DNA from: Flavobacterium sp. 270
Lineage (GTDB): Bacteria; Bacteroidota; Bacteroidia; Flavobacteriales; Flavobacteriaceae
Length of the DNA: 64,000 bases
Assembly (NCBI RefSeq): GCF_004368785.1
Contig: NZ_SODM01000001.1
Coordinates: 496,001-560,000 of the forward strand
Direction: 5' to 3'
Shown: positions 26,615-36,844 of the stretch, piece by piece
How positions within the stretch are numbered: the stretch's first letter is position 1
Layout of the letters: every line of letters begins with the position of its first letter
The notes under the pieces: model-generated
Databases searched by the model: none
What the model saw: only the letters and a program-made list of their open reading frames with translations
What the model was told of the DNA's origin: nothing
Translations under genes and position numbers: made by a program

Positions 26615-29600
26615 ATGAAACATTTTTACTCACAAATCAAAAATTTTCTAAATATCGCCTTATTTCTGGGGATATTTTTGCAGGGTTATTTAGGGAATGC
26701 GCAAACTACTCTAGTGGCTGGAGATATCCTTTTTACAGGATATGATTCTAATTTTGCTCCGGCTGTTGGTGATGAATATTCGTTTGTATTGCTTAAAGCT
26801 ATTTCTGCCAACACTGTAATTAGTTTTAGCGACAGAGGCTACACCGGAAGCGGCTGGCAGGCCGCTGGAGGAACAGAAGGAACAGTTACCTGGACTTCAG
26901 GAAGTGCTCTCGGCATAGGAACTGAAGTATTAATAAAAGGGGTCTCTGCTTCTGTTTACAATGTTACAACATCGTCTTTAACACCAAACGGAACTGTTAC
27001 CTTAACGGAAGGATCATCTGCAAACGGATTGTCTCTTTCTACGGTTGGAGATCAAATTATTGCTTTTCAGGGCGGGTCTGGTTCTATTAGTGCCGGTGGT
27101 GTAACTTTTATTACCGGTCTTCATTATTTTTATTGTAATGCAAGTACTACATCTGCAACATGGGATTCTGGAGCTTGTGTAGCGAGTGTAAATTCTTCTC
27201 GTATTCCCGTAGGTCTTACTGGAGGTACAAATGCTTTTTATACCGGGACATTATCAGGAAACGTTTTGGCTACTTCAGCCAGATTTAATGGTACTGGACC
27301 ATTCGCGGATGCTGCGGCCATTAAAGCTGCAGTTATAAATCAGTCAAACTGGACACTTTCTACAACACCATTAACAATGCCTTCTACTGCTCCTTTTACA
27401 GGTGTGCCGGCAACTATTAATACAAGCCCTACAAGTCTTACAAGATGTGTTGGCGGTTCTGCAACATTTACTGTTGCTGCTTCTAATGCTACAGGTTTTC
27501 AATGGCAGGTAAATACAGGAAGTGGTTATAATAATGTTCCTAATGCTGCACCTTATTCTGGAGGTACTACAGCTTCATTGACAGTATCACCGACAACTGC
27601 TTCAATGAATGGTTATTTGTACCAATGTGTGGTTACTGGAACTGGTGGTAACGCAACAAGTGGTGCTGCGACATTAACAGTACCAACAATTACCGGAACT
27701 ACATCAGCACAAATTAATGTGTCTTGCAATGGAGGAACTAACGGTTCTGCTACTATAACACCTGCGGGAGGAACTGGTCCATATACCTATTCTTGGTCTC
27801 CTTCTGGAGGATCTGCTGCTGCTGCAACAGGGCTTGGAGCTGGAACCTATACTGTAACTATAACTGATGCTAATTCATGTACAGGAACACAAACTGTAAA
27901 TATAACGCAGCCAACTGTATTAGTTGCATCAGTTGGCGGACAAACTAATGTATCTTGTTTGGGAGGATCTAACGGAACAGCTACAGTAATTGCAACCGGA
28001 GGAACTACCGGATATACTTATTCTTGGGCACCATCTGGAGGAACTGCTGCAACAGCTACTGGATTGGCACAGGGTACTTACACAGTAACTGTAACAGATG
28101 CTAACTCTTGTACAGCTACACAAAGCTTTACTATTACGCAGCCAGCGACTGCTGTAAGTGCTGCTGCTAACGGACAAACCAATGTTTCTTGTAATGGTGG
28201 CAATAATGGTACTGCAACTGTACTTGCAGCAGGTGGAACTGGTGCCTATACCTATTCTTGGGCTCCTTCTGGGGGAACTGCTGCAACAGCTACTGGACTT
28301 AGTGTAGGAGTTTATGTTGTAACAGTAAGAGATGCCAACTTATGCCAGGCAACACAAAGTTTTACAATTACACAACCTCCTGCTTTAACAGCTGCACCTG
28401 TATCACAAACTAATATTGCCTGCAATGGAGGCACTACAGGAGCTGCTACTGTAAGTGCAAGTGGAGGAACTGGTACATATACTTATTCTTGGTCACCATC
28501 CGGTGGAACTGCTGCTTCTGCAACAGGACTTGGTGCTGGAACTTACACGGTAACTGTAACAGATGCTAATTCTTGTACAGCTACGCAAAACTTTACTATT
28601 ACTGAACCTGCAGCTTTAACAGCTTCAGCAGCTTCACAAACAAATGTTTCATGTAATAGTGGTACTAACGGATCTGCTACAGTAAGTGCAACTGGAGGAA
28701 CTGGAGCTTATACGTATTCTTGGGCGCCATCTGGAGGAACTGCTGATACAGCAACTGGACTTTCTGCCGGAACTTACACGGTAACAGTAACTGATGCTAA
28801 CTTATGTACAGCAACACAAAGTTTTACGATTACTGAACCAGCTGTATTAACTGCAACAGCAGGTGCACAAACTAATGTGTCTTGTAATAGCGGCGCTAAT
28901 GGAACAGCTACTGTAAGCGTAACTGGGGGAACTCCTGGATATACTTATTCTTGGGCTCCATCTGGAGGAACTGCTGTAACTGCAACGGGACTTTCTGCCG
29001 GAACTTACACTGTAACGGTAACAGATGCTAATTCTTGTACAGCAACTCAAAGCTTTACTATTACTGAGCCAACTGCTCTAACAGCATCCGCGAGTGCTCA
29101 AACTAATACATCATGCAATGGCGGTGCTAATGGTTCTGCAACTGTAAGCGCAACTGGTGGAACTCCTGGATATACTTATTCTTGGGCTCCCTCTGGAGGA
29201 ACTGCTGCAACTGCAACAGGCCTTACTGCAGGAACTTATACTGTAACAGTAACTGATGCCAATTCATGTTCAGCAACACAAAGTTTCACAATTACTGAAC
29301 CTGCAGCATTAATAGCTGTACCAGTAGCACAAACTAATATTGCCTGCAATGGAGCTACTACAGGAGCTGCAACTGTAAGTGCAAGTGGAGGAACAGGAAG
29401 TTATACTTATTCTTGGGCTCCATCTGGAGGAACTGCTGCAACTGCAACAGGACTTTCTGCCGGAACTTATACTGTAACTGTAACAGATGCTAACTCTTGT
29501 ACTGCTACTCAAAGTTTTACTATCACAGAACCTTCAGTACTTACTGCTTCAGCAGGAGCACAAACTAATACATCTTGTAATAGTGGCGCTAACGGAACTG

Positions 29601-32600
29601 CAACAGTAATTGCAGCTGGAGGAACTCCTGGATATACCTATTCTTGGGCTCCTTCTGGAGGAACTGGTGCAACTGCAACAGGACTTTCTGCCGGAACTTA
29701 CACTGTAACCGTAACAGACGCTAACTCATGTACGGCAACACAAAGTTTTACTATCACAGAACCAACTATATTAACTGCAACTGCAGGTACACAAACTAAC
29801 GTATCTTGTAATAGCGGTGCTAACGGAACAGCTACTGTAAGCGTAACTGGAGGAACTCCTGGATACACCTATTCTTGGGCTCCTTCTGGAGGAACTGCCG
29901 CAACAGCTTCTGGTCTATCTGCCGGAACTTACACAGTAACGGTAACAGATGCGAACTCTTGTTCAGCTACACAAAGTTTTACAATTACAGAACCAACTGT
30001 ATTAACTGCAACAGCCGCTGCACAAACAAATGTATCATGCAATAGTGGTACCAATGGTTCTGCTACAGTAAGTGTAACTGGAGGAACTGGGTCTTATACC
30101 TATTCTTGGTCTCCGTCTGGAGGAACTGCTGCAACTGCAACAGGACTAAGCGCTGGAACTTATACAGTAACAGTAACAGATGCGAACTCTTGTTCAGCTA
30201 CACAAAGCTTTACTATTACGCAGCCAGCCACATTAGTAGCTGCGCCTGTATCACAAACTAATATTGCCTGCAATGGCGGTACTACAGGAGCTGCTACTGT
30301 AACTGCATCTGGAGGAACTGGAAGCTATACCTATTCTTGGGCTCCATCTGGAGGAACTGCTGCATCAGCTACTGGATTGGCAGCTGGAACTTACACTGTA
30401 ACTGTCACAGATGCTAACTTATGTACAGCAACACAAAGTTTTACAATTACACAGCCTAGCGTATTAACAGCATCAGCAAGTGCTCAAACCAATACATCTT
30501 GCAATGGTGGCGCTAACGGAAGTGCAACAGTAATTGCAGCTGGAGGAACTCCTGGATATACGTATTCTTGGGCTCCTTCTGGAGGAACTGGTGCAACCGC
30601 AACAGGACTATCTGCAGGAACTTATATTGTAACTGTAACAGATGCTAACGCCTGTACTACAACACAAAGTTTTACGATTACAGAACCTACAGTATTAAAT
30701 GCAACAGCTGCATCACAAACAAATGTATCTTGTAACTCAGGTTCAAACGGAAGTGCAACTGTAAGCGTAATTGGAGGAACTCCTGGATACACCTATTCTT
30801 GGGCTCCTACAGGTGGAACTGCTGCAACAGCTTCTGGACTATCTGCCGGAACTTATACAGTAACTGTAACAGATGCTAACGCTTGTACAGCTACACAAAG
30901 TTTTACGATTACAGAACCAGCTGCATTAATTGCAACTGCAGGTCCTAAAACAAATGTACTTTGTAATGGCGGTGCTACAGGTTCGGCTACAGTGAATGTT
31001 ACTGGAGGAACTGCTGGATATACCTATTCATGGGCACCATCTGGAGGAACTGCCGTAACTGCAACTGGACTTAGTATCGGATCATACACAGTAACGGTAA
31101 CAGATGCAAACGGATGTACTGCAACACAAAGCTTTACTATTTTACAGCCTCCCGTTCTTGCTGCAACAACTTCTCAAATAGATGCAACTTGTTCTGTTGG
31201 AGGTCAAGCTAGTGTAACTCCATCTGGAGGAACTGCACCTTATACTTATTTATGGACTCCAACTGGTGATACAACAGCAGCTGTTACTGATTTAGTAGCA
31301 GGAAATCATAGCGTTGTAATTACAGATGCTAATGGATGTTCAATAACTAAAAATTTCACTATCGGAACTACAAATACATTAGTTGCAACTCAATCTAAAA
31401 TAGATGTTTTATGTAATGGAGGAAATACAGGTAGTGCTACAGTAGTACCATCAGGAGCTCCAGGGCCATTTACTTATGTATGGTCACCTTCTGGAGGAAC
31501 TGCTGCTACTGCAACAGGTCTTACTGCTGGAAATTATTCAGTAATAATAACATCTGCTAATGGGTGTTCTACAGTGAAAAATTTTACTATAACAGAGCCT
31601 ACAGCTTTAACAGCATCAGCAGCATCACAAACCAATATTGTATGTAATTCTGCGGCAACTGGTTCTGCTACAGTAAATGCAACTGGAGGAACTGGAGCAT
31701 ATACTTATTCTTGGACTCCTTCTGGAGGAACGGCTACAACTGCAACAGGGCTTACAGCTGGAACTTACACAGTAACTGTAACAGATGCTAATTTATGTAC
31801 AGCAACACAAAGCTTTACTATTACAGAACCGGCTGCAATTGTTGCAACAGCTTCACAAACAAACGTTTCTTGTAACTCAGGTACAAATGGTTCTGCAACT
31901 GTAAATGTAACTGGAGGAACTGGTGCTTATACTTATGCTTGGGCTCCTTCTGGAGGAACTGCTGCAACTGCAACAGGATTAGCAGCCGGGACTTACACCG
32001 TAACGATAACAGATGCTAATTTATGTACTGCAACACAAAGTTTTACAATTACACAACCAGCTGCATTAACAGCAACGGCAGGTGCACAAACCAATGTACT
32101 TTGTAATGGTGGTGCTACAGGTTCTGCTACAGTAAATGTTACTGGAGGAACTACAGCTTATACGTATTCTTGGGCTCCATCTGGAGGAACTGCTGCAACT
32201 GCAACTGGACTTACAGCAGGAACTTATACCGTAACGGTAACAGATGCTAACGCATGTACAGCAACACAAACTTTTACTATTACACAGCCAGCTGCATTAA
32301 TTGCAACTGCAGGTCCAAAAACAAATGTATCTTGTAATTCAGGATCAAACGGTTCTGCAACTGTAAATGTAACAGGAGGAACTGCTGCTTATACGTATTC
32401 TTGGGCTCCATCTGGAGGAACGGCTGCAACTGCAACTGGACTTACCGCTGGAACTTACACAGCAACAGTAACTGATGCGAATGGATGTACAGCAACACAA
32501 AGTTTTACTATCACACAGCCAACTGCATTAATTGCGACGGCAGGTACTCAAACTAATGTATCTTGTAATTCAGGTTCAAACGGATCTGCAACTGTAAATG

Positions 32601-34498
32601 TAACTGGAGGAACTGGTGCTTACACTTATTCTTGGTCACCATCTGGTGGAACTACTGCAACTGCAACAGGATTAACTGCTGGAACTTATACCGTAACAGT
32701 AACAGATGCTAACTTATGTACAGCTACACAAACTTTTACAATTACACAACCAGCAGCTCTTACTGCAACAACATCACAAATTGATGTGGTTTGTATTGGA
32801 CAAACTAACGGATCGGCTACTGTAGTTGTATCTGGTGGAACTGGTGCCTACACTTATGCTTGGTCTCCATCTGGAGGAACGGCTGCAACAGCTACTGGAT
32901 TAGCAGCAGGAAATTACACGGTATTAATTACAGATGCTAACGCATGTACACTGACTAAATCTTTCAGTATCATCACTATTCCTGATGTAACAAAACCAGT
33001 ACCTAATGTAACCAACCTGCCAGATATCACTAATTACTGTTCAATTTTAGCAGCAGAAATTGCTATTCCAACTGCAACAGATAATTGTGCTGGAACTATT
33101 ACAGGTACAACAACTTCTCCTTTAAATTATACTTCAGAAGGAACGTATGTAATTACTTGGAGTTATGATGATGGGCATGGAAATATTTCTACTCAAAATC
33201 AAACACTTAAAGTAATCGCTACACCTTTAGCAGCCGTAACTTTTACTAATGCTGCATATACTTATAACGGAAGTCTTCGTACCATTCAGGTTCAAAACCT
33301 TCCTGTTGGCGCAAGTGTTGCATATGCTATAACACCAGCATCAAGCACTTTAAATGGTGCAACCAATGCAGGAGTTTATACCATTACAGCAACAGTATCA
33401 CCAGCTGCAAGTATGCCAAACTGTTCACCAATTGTATTAACAGCAACACTTACCATCAACAAAGCTCCACAAGTAATTACTTTCGGTGCTATTCCGGTAA
33501 AAACTATTGGAGGTACAAACACTTTTAATTTAGACGCAACATCAAATTCAGCTTTAGCAGTACGTTATTCTTACACCTATACTTCTGCCCTGCCTGCTGC
33601 GACTGTTTCTAATACTGGTGTGGTAAATCTTTTAAGAGCTGGACAAGTTTTAATTACAGCTCATCAAGATGGAGATAGCAACTATCTTCCTGCTGCAGAT
33701 GTTTCACAAGTATTGATAATCAAAAACAACAATGCTGTGATTCCTAAAATTACTCTAGGAACTATGGTTTATCTAAATCCTCCAAAAGATATTACTTATG
33801 TAATGGCATGCGGAGAACCTAATCTAAATGTTACTATTGTAAATGATATGAATGCGACTATTACTCCTTCTACTAATTTTACAATTAATTCTCCTAAACC
33901 TGGAATTTACAAACAAATTGTTACAGTAACTTCAGAAGATGGATCGGTTGTAAACACGTACAACATTACGGTAGAAAAACCATTTGGATTCTATGACATT
34001 GTTCATCAAAAATTCAACAATGTATTGCTTGTAAACAATAATCCACAGACAAATGGCGGTTATAGTTTTGCTTCTTATCAATGGTTTAAAAATGGTCAAT
34101 TAATAGGAACAGGTCAATATTATTCTGCTGGAAATGGCGTTGGAGATGCATTAGATCCAACTGCAGATTACAAAGTAGTATTGACAACTACAGATGGAAA
34201 AGTACTTCAGACTTGTGCTTCAAAAATCACAGTTCAAAACAATACTTTGCAGGCTAAACTATATCCAAACCCAATTGAGACAGGAAAAGTTGTTACTGTA
34301 GAAGCTGATTTCCCTGAAGAAGAATTAAAAAACATGCAGATAAGTCTGTATTCTGTTTCAGGTCAATTGATAAAAACAGTACAATCATCAACGGTAAAAA
34401 CCGAAATACAATTACCAGAAACATCAGATGGAAACATGTATTTAGTTGTTATTGAAAGTGCCAATATCAAAAAATCACTAAAAGTAATTGTAAAATAA
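26615..34498 (+). CDS. Giant SprB-repeat cell-surface/secreted protein with T9SS type A sorting domain
   Basis: 2627 residues. Signal peptide ending LGNAQ; an N-terminal domain like those of secreted nucleases (VAGDILFTGYDSN, about 30-260); an Ig-like domain (about 268-360); 23 tandem SprB-type repeats of about 77 residues (366-2121); a HYR-like domain (DVTKPVPNVTNLPDI onward); an MBG/Ig-like segment; and the C-terminal T9SS sorting domain (2545-2627, KLYPNPIETGK). Each SprB repeat keeps two cysteines, near positions 6 and 57. It is exported by the type IX system, probably as an adhesin. The next gene is an outer-membrane barrel. Last large gene of the collar locus. Confidence 0.93.
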   Translation: MKHFYSQIKNFLNIALFLGIFLQGYLGNAQTTLVAGDILFTGYDSNFAPAVGDEYSFVLLKAISANTVISFSDRGYTGSGWQAAGGTEGTVTWTSGSALGIGTEVLIKGVSASVYNVTTSSLTPNGTVTLTEGSSANGLSLSTVGDQIIAFQGGSGSISAGGVTFITGLHYFYCNASTTSATWDSGACVASVNSSRIPVGLTGGTNAFYTGTLSGNVLATSARFNGTGPFADAAAIKAAVINQSNWTLSTTPLTMPSTAPFTGVPATINTSPTSLTRCVGGSATFTVAASNATGFQWQVNTGSGYNNVPNAAPYSGGTTASLTVSPTTASMNGYLYQCVVTGTGGNATSGAATLTVPTITGTTSAQINVSCNGGTNGSATITPAGGTGPYTYSWSPSGGSAAAATGLGAGTYTVTITDANSCTGTQTVNITQPTVLVASVGGQTNVSCLGGSNGTATVIATGGTTGYTYSWAPSGGTAATATGLAQGTYTVTVTDANSCTATQSFTITQPATAVSAAANGQTNVSCNGGNNGTATVLAAGGTGAYTYSWAPSGGTAATATGLSVGVYVVTVRDANLCQATQSFTITQPPALTAAPVSQTNIACNGGTTGAATVSASGGTGTYTYSWSPSGGTAASATGLGAGTYTVTVTDANSCTATQNFTITEPAALTASAASQTNVSCNSGTNGSATVSATGGTGAYTYSWAPSGGTADTATGLSAGTYTVTVTDANLCTATQSFTITEPAVLTATAGAQTNVSCNSGANGTATVSVTGGTPGYTYSWAPSGGTAVTATGLSAGTYTVTVTDANSCTATQSFTITEPTALTASASAQTNTSCNGGANGSATVSATGGTPGYTYSWAPSGGTAATATGLTAGTYTVTVTDANSCSATQSFTITEPAALIAVPVAQTNIACNGATTGAATVSASGGTGSYTYSWAPSGGTAATATGLSAGTYTVTVTDANSCTATQSFTITEPSVLTASAGAQTNTSCNSGANGTATVIAAGGTPGYTYSWAPSGGTGATATGLSAGTYTVTVTDANSCTATQSFTITEPTILTATAGTQTNVSCNSGANGTATVSVTGGTPGYTYSWAPSGGTAATASGLSAGTYTVTVTDANSCSATQSFTITEPTVLTATAAAQTNVSCNSGTNGSATVSVTGGTGSYTYSWSPSGGTAATATGLSAGTYTVTVTDANSCSATQSFTITQPATLVAAPVSQTNIACNGGTTGAATVTASGGTGSYTYSWAPSGGTAASATGLAAGTYTVTVTDANLCTATQSFTITQPSVLTASASAQTNTSCNGGANGSATVIAAGGTPGYTYSWAPSGGTGATATGLSAGTYIVTVTDANACTTTQSFTITEPTVLNATAASQTNVSCNSGSNGSATVSVIGGTPGYTYSWAPTGGTAATASGLSAGTYTVTVTDANACTATQSFTITEPAALIATAGPKTNVLCNGGATGSATVNVTGGTAGYTYSWAPSGGTAVTATGLSIGSYTVTVTDANGCTATQSFTILQPPVLAATTSQIDATCSVGGQASVTPSGGTAPYTYLWTPTGDTTAAVTDLVAGNHSVVITDANGCSITKNFTIGTTNTLVATQSKIDVLCNGGNTGSATVVPSGAPGPFTYVWSPSGGTAATATGLTAGNYSVIITSANGCSTVKNFTITEPTALTASAASQTNIVCNSAATGSATVNATGGTGAYTYSWTPSGGTATTATGLTAGTYTVTVTDANLCTATQSFTITEPAAIVATASQTNVSCNSGTNGSATVNVTGGTGAYTYAWAPSGGTAATATGLAAGTYTVTITDANLCTATQSFTITQPAALTATAGAQTNVLCNGGATGSATVNVTGGTTAYTYSWAPSGGTAATATGLTAGTYTVTVTDANACTATQTFTITQPAALIATAGPKTNVSCNSGSNGSATVNVTGGTAAYTYSWAPSGGTAATATGLTAGTYTATVTDANGCTATQSFTITQPTALIATAGTQTNVSCNSGSNGSATVNVTGGTGAYTYSWSPSGGTTATATGLTAGTYTVTVTDANLCTATQTFTITQPAALTATTSQIDVVCIGQTNGSATVVVSGGTGAYTYAWSPSGGTAATATGLAAGNYTVLITDANACTLTKSFSIITIPDVTKPVPNVTNLPDITNYCSILAAEIAIPTATDNCAGTITGTTTSPLNYTSEGTYVITWSYDDGHGNISTQNQTLKVIATPLAAVTFTNAAYTYNGSLRTIQVQNLPVGASVAYAITPASSTLNGATNAGVYTITATVSPAASMPNCSPIVLTATLTINKAPQVITFGAIPVKTIGGTNTFNLDATSNSALAVRYSYTYTSALPAATVSNTGVVNLLRAGQVLITAHQDGDSNYLPAADVSQVLIIKNNNAVIPKITLGTMVYLNPPKDITYVMACGEPNLNVTIVNDMNATITPSTNFTINSPKPGIYKQIVTVTSEDGSVVNTYNITVEKPFGFYDIVHQKFNNVLLVNNNPQTNGGYSFASYQWFKNGQLIGTGQYYSAGNGVGDALDPTADYKVVLTTTDGKVLQTCASKITVQNNTLQAKLYPNPIETGKVVTVEADFPEEELKNMQISLYSVSGQLIKTVQSSTVKTEIQLPETSDGNMYLVVIESANIKKSLKVIVK
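27710..32980 (+). repeat. 23 tandem ~231-bp SprB coding repeats
   Basis: Units begin QTNxxCN and end ITxPxxLxA. Most are 77 codons. Every fourth unit (4, 8, 12) carries the variant QTNIACNG-TTGAAT, and neighbours also match with a period of four (5/9/13 and 6/10/14). The array therefore grew by duplication of four-repeat blocks of about 924 bp. It is a hotspot for recombination and assembly error. Confidence 0.9.
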
Positions 34499-34507
34499 AT
34501 AAAATCT

Positions 34508-34536
34508 GCCAGTGCTGTTATTAGTACAGCACTGGC
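34508..34536 (+). terminator. Strong intercistronic hairpin after the SprB gene
   Basis: Perfect 11-bp arms GCCAGTGCTGT / ACAGCACTGGC around a 7-nt loop, with no T-run. It lies in the 53 bp between the SprB gene and the barrel gene and could be an attenuator or an mRNA stabiliser. Confidence 0.6.
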
Positions 34537-34551
34537 ATAAAATAATTTAAG

Positions 34552-35406
34552 ATGAAAAAATATACAATAAACTATATAGCATCAATAACATTGATTACTA
34601 TACTTTTAGGATCATGTTTGAGCACGTACGCGCAGGATAAAAATTATGAGCTTTCAGTTTCAGTAGGTGGTCCATTTTCTTATATAAAAGCTGGCGGTTC
34701 AGCAGAAGTTGTAAACGGAAATGGATTTAACGCCGGTCTAAGATATTCTTATTATTTAAACGAAGGTTTAAGTTTAGGAATTGGCGTAGAATACCAAACT
34801 TACAATTCTGATTTAAAATACCAGCAATTCTCAGGAGCATACATGACAACCGATGCCGAAGATGAAAATTTTCAGTTTAGATACAGAGCAACAAATTTAA
34901 GAGAAGAGCAAAAATTAGGATATGTAAATGTTCCGATCGGGATTCAATTTGAAACTCCGGGTACAACAAAATTATATCTTGCAGGAGGCGTTAAAATAGG
35001 ATTTGCAGTAAGCGGTAATTTCGAAACCAAAATGCAAAATCTTACTACAAGCGGTTATTTTCCTCAATACAATGTCGAATTATTTTCTCCTGCATTTGCC
35101 GGTTTTGCCAGTACAGACAATGTAACAGTTGGTAAACAAGATTTGGATACAAAAGTTTCTTATTCGGCTACTGTTGAAACTGGTGTAAAACAACAAATTG
35201 GAACTAAAAATGCCATTTACATCGGAGTTTATTTAGACTACGGATTGAATAATATCTATGATAAAGACGGAAGTAAAAACGTAGTGCAATACAATCCTGA
35301 ACTTCCTGTAAAATTCAATTACAACAGTGTATTAGATTCTCCATATACAACTGATAAGGTAAGACTAGTTTCTTACGGACTAAAATTAAGGTTTGCAATT
35401 CGTTAA
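34552..35406 (+). CDS. Outer-membrane beta-barrel protein (OmpA/PorT-like fold)
   Basis: 284 residues. N-terminal signal with either a lipobox (LLGSC) or an SPI site (STYAQD). Alternating amphipathic strands follow, for example GFNAGLRYSYYLNEGLSLGI, KLYLAGGVKIGFAVSG and NAIYIGVYLDYGL, ending VSYGLKLRFAIR with the aromatic/hydrophobic C-terminus of outer-membrane barrels. It closes the SprB locus and may anchor or partner the secreted protein, like PorP/SprF-type partners of gliding adhesins, although it is not recognisably of that family. Followed by a bidirectional terminator. Confidence 0.75.
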   Translation: MKKYTINYIASITLITILLGSCLSTYAQDKNYELSVSVGGPFSYIKAGGSAEVVNGNGFNAGLRYSYYLNEGLSLGIGVEYQTYNSDLKYQQFSGAYMTTDAEDENFQFRYRATNLREEQKLGYVNVPIGIQFETPGTTKLYLAGGVKIGFAVSGNFETKMQNLTTSGYFPQYNVELFSPAFAGFASTDNVTVGKQDLDTKVSYSATVETGVKQQIGTKNAIYIGVYLDYGLNNIYDKDGSKNVVQYNPELPVKFNYNSVLDSPYTTDKVRLVSYGLKLRFAIR

Positions 35407-35428
35407 TTACAATTATCTAGACCAAGCT

Positions 35429-35458
35429 AAAAAGGCATACTTAATTGTATGCCTTTTT
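35429..35458. terminator. Bidirectional intrinsic terminator
   Basis: AAAAAGGCATAC / GTATGCCTTTTT around a 6-nt loop. A-run and T-run on the two sides serve the barrel gene (plus) and the deacetylase gene (minus), which converge here. Confidence 0.9.
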
Positions 35459-35480
35459 CATTTATATCAATTTAGAAGCA

Positions 35481-36278
35481 TTATTTAAAATTCTTCAAAT
35501 CATCAACAGAATAAAACTTAAGTTTGTTTTCTACAGCAAACGCGCAGAGTTGTTTCAATAATCCAATCGGAGTTTCTAGTCTTTCATCGGCATCGTTTAC
35601 CGTTTTGTGACCGTAAAAAATGACAATTTTATTATGTTTTTTTGCGTAAACCAACAGACTTTTATAATATTCGAGGTTAAACTGTTCGTAGTCATCGTCA
35701 ATACCAAGGCCGTAAATAACGCGATTGCCTTCATAATAACAATATTGCTTTCTAGGAATTAATTCTCCATAAGTTGTACCTCTAATAATATCAAAATACT
35801 TCAGTAACCTTTTATCAAGCGCTGCAGTTCTTGCGCCGTCAGGATAAGCAAAAGAAGTGAGCTTAAATCCATCTTTTGCCATTTCTTCTTTAAGCGGCAA
35901 AATCTCATTCTTTATATAATTATCAATTCTATATTTTACAGCATATTTTACCGCGTTTTCATGATTGTAACCATGTCCGGCTATATCATGTCCCATATCC
36001 TGCAGATAATGCAATTTATCTTTCTGCTCTTTTGTAAAGTCTTTGTACTTACAGATAAAAAAAGTCGCTTTCCAATTGTATTGACGAAGTTCTTTTTCTG
36101 CATTGTACCAAGTATCTACATAATCATCATCAAAAGTTAAAACAATACCAGGCTCGGGTATTATTGGTTCGGCTTTTTTAGGCGCAGTCGGAATGTCATT
36201 GCTTACATCAACAGCAACAAAAAGTAGTACAATAAAACTAATAAACAAAAGCAGATAGACAAGTTTTGGTCTTTTCAT
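35481..36278 (-). CDS. Polysaccharide deacetylase (NodB domain), membrane-anchored
   Basis: 265 residues. One N-terminal transmembrane segment (LVYLLLFISFIVLLFVAVDV) places the catalytic part outside the inner membrane. NodB motifs: IVLTFDDDYVDT (motif 1, Asp pair), GHDIAGHGYNHE (motif 2, metal-binding H-x-x-x-H type) and SFAYPDGARTA (motif 3). It probably removes acetyl groups from a cell-surface or extracellular amino-sugar polymer. Single gene, convergent with the SprB locus. Confidence 0.85.
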   Translation of the reverse strand: MKRPKLVYLLLFISFIVLLFVAVDVSNDIPTAPKKAEPIIPEPGIVLTFDDDYVDTWYNAEKELRQYNWKATFFICKYKDFTKEQKDKLHYLQDMGHDIAGHGYNHENAVKYAVKYRIDNYIKNEILPLKEEMAKDGFKLTSFAYPDGARTAALDKRLLKYFDIIRGTTYGELIPRKQYCYYEGNRVIYGLGIDDDYEQFNLEYYKSLLVYAKKHNKIVIFYGHKTVNDADERLETPIGLLKQLCAFAVENKLKFYSVDDLKNFK

Positions 36279-36389
36279 TTATATCAAATTATTAAACCAA
36301 ATATAATAATAAATTGAGAAGAACAATCTTATGAAAATAAATTATGTAAGAACTTATCTTCATCACTTTTGCAAAAGCCACAGCCAGCA

Positions 36390-36749
36390 TTAATCCAATT
36401 GAAATCTTGTTACCATTTCCTGATAATACACATCTTCTACAATTTTCCTATGCTCTATTAAATTCCCATTATCATCGTATTTATATACCTCCAGAATTGT
36501 TTGTCCAACTGTTAAGCAAGAATTGACAAGCTGACCATTTATATTATATCGGTTTTCCCAACCTGCACGACTTCCGTTTTTATATTCAATCTCAATTTCT
36601 ACATTCCCATTTTTATGTCTATCATAAACAACATATCCTGAGAATAGATTGCCATTAAATAATACTTGACGTGAGCCACCGTAATCCAGATCACCAAACT
36701 GAATGTTTTGAAAATCTATTCTATTTTTATTTGACTGTTTTAAACTCAT
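36390..36749 (-). CDS. MORN-repeat-like small protein (YwqK-type)
   Basis: 119 residues. Short beta-hairpin repeats such as LFNGNLFSGYVVYDRHKNGN, IEIEYKNGSRAGWENRYNIN and VYKYDDNGNLIEHRKIVE match the pattern of the MORN-variant YwqK antitoxin-like family. No signal peptide. Its partner, if any, is not evident; the genes on either side are a deacetylase and an HxlR regulator. Function unknown. Confidence 0.6.
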   Translation of the reverse strand: MSLKQSNKNRIDFQNIQFGDLDYGGSRQVLFNGNLFSGYVVYDRHKNGNVEIEIEYKNGSRAGWENRYNINGQLVNSCLTVGQTILEVYKYDDNGNLIEHRKIVEDVYYQEMVTRFQLD

Positions 36750-36778
36750 TTTCTTTTTTTAGTTTTAATGCTTTCTAA

Positions 36779-36815
36779 CGCTGGCGTGAGCGTCCCGCTC
36801 GTACACACGCAAACT
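36779..36815. repeat. Single arm of the GC-rich REP-like element
   Basis: CGCTGGCGTGAGCGTCCCGC followed by TCGTACACACGCAAACT. It matches one arm of the elements at 20475-20575 and 41842-42064, but without the inverted partner. Confidence 0.8.
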
Positions 36816-36844
36816 GATTCAATTTTAAACTTAAAAAATCAAAC

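Noticed and set aside
27929..32269. Several minus-strand Ser/Cys-rich ORFs inside the SprB gene
   Set aside because: They are shadows of the Thr/Ala/Gly-rich repeat codons and repeat with the same 231-bp period.
27710..32980. Regularly spaced repeats resembling a CRISPR array
   Set aside because: The repeats are coding, 231 bp long, without short direct repeats and unique spacers; no cas genes.
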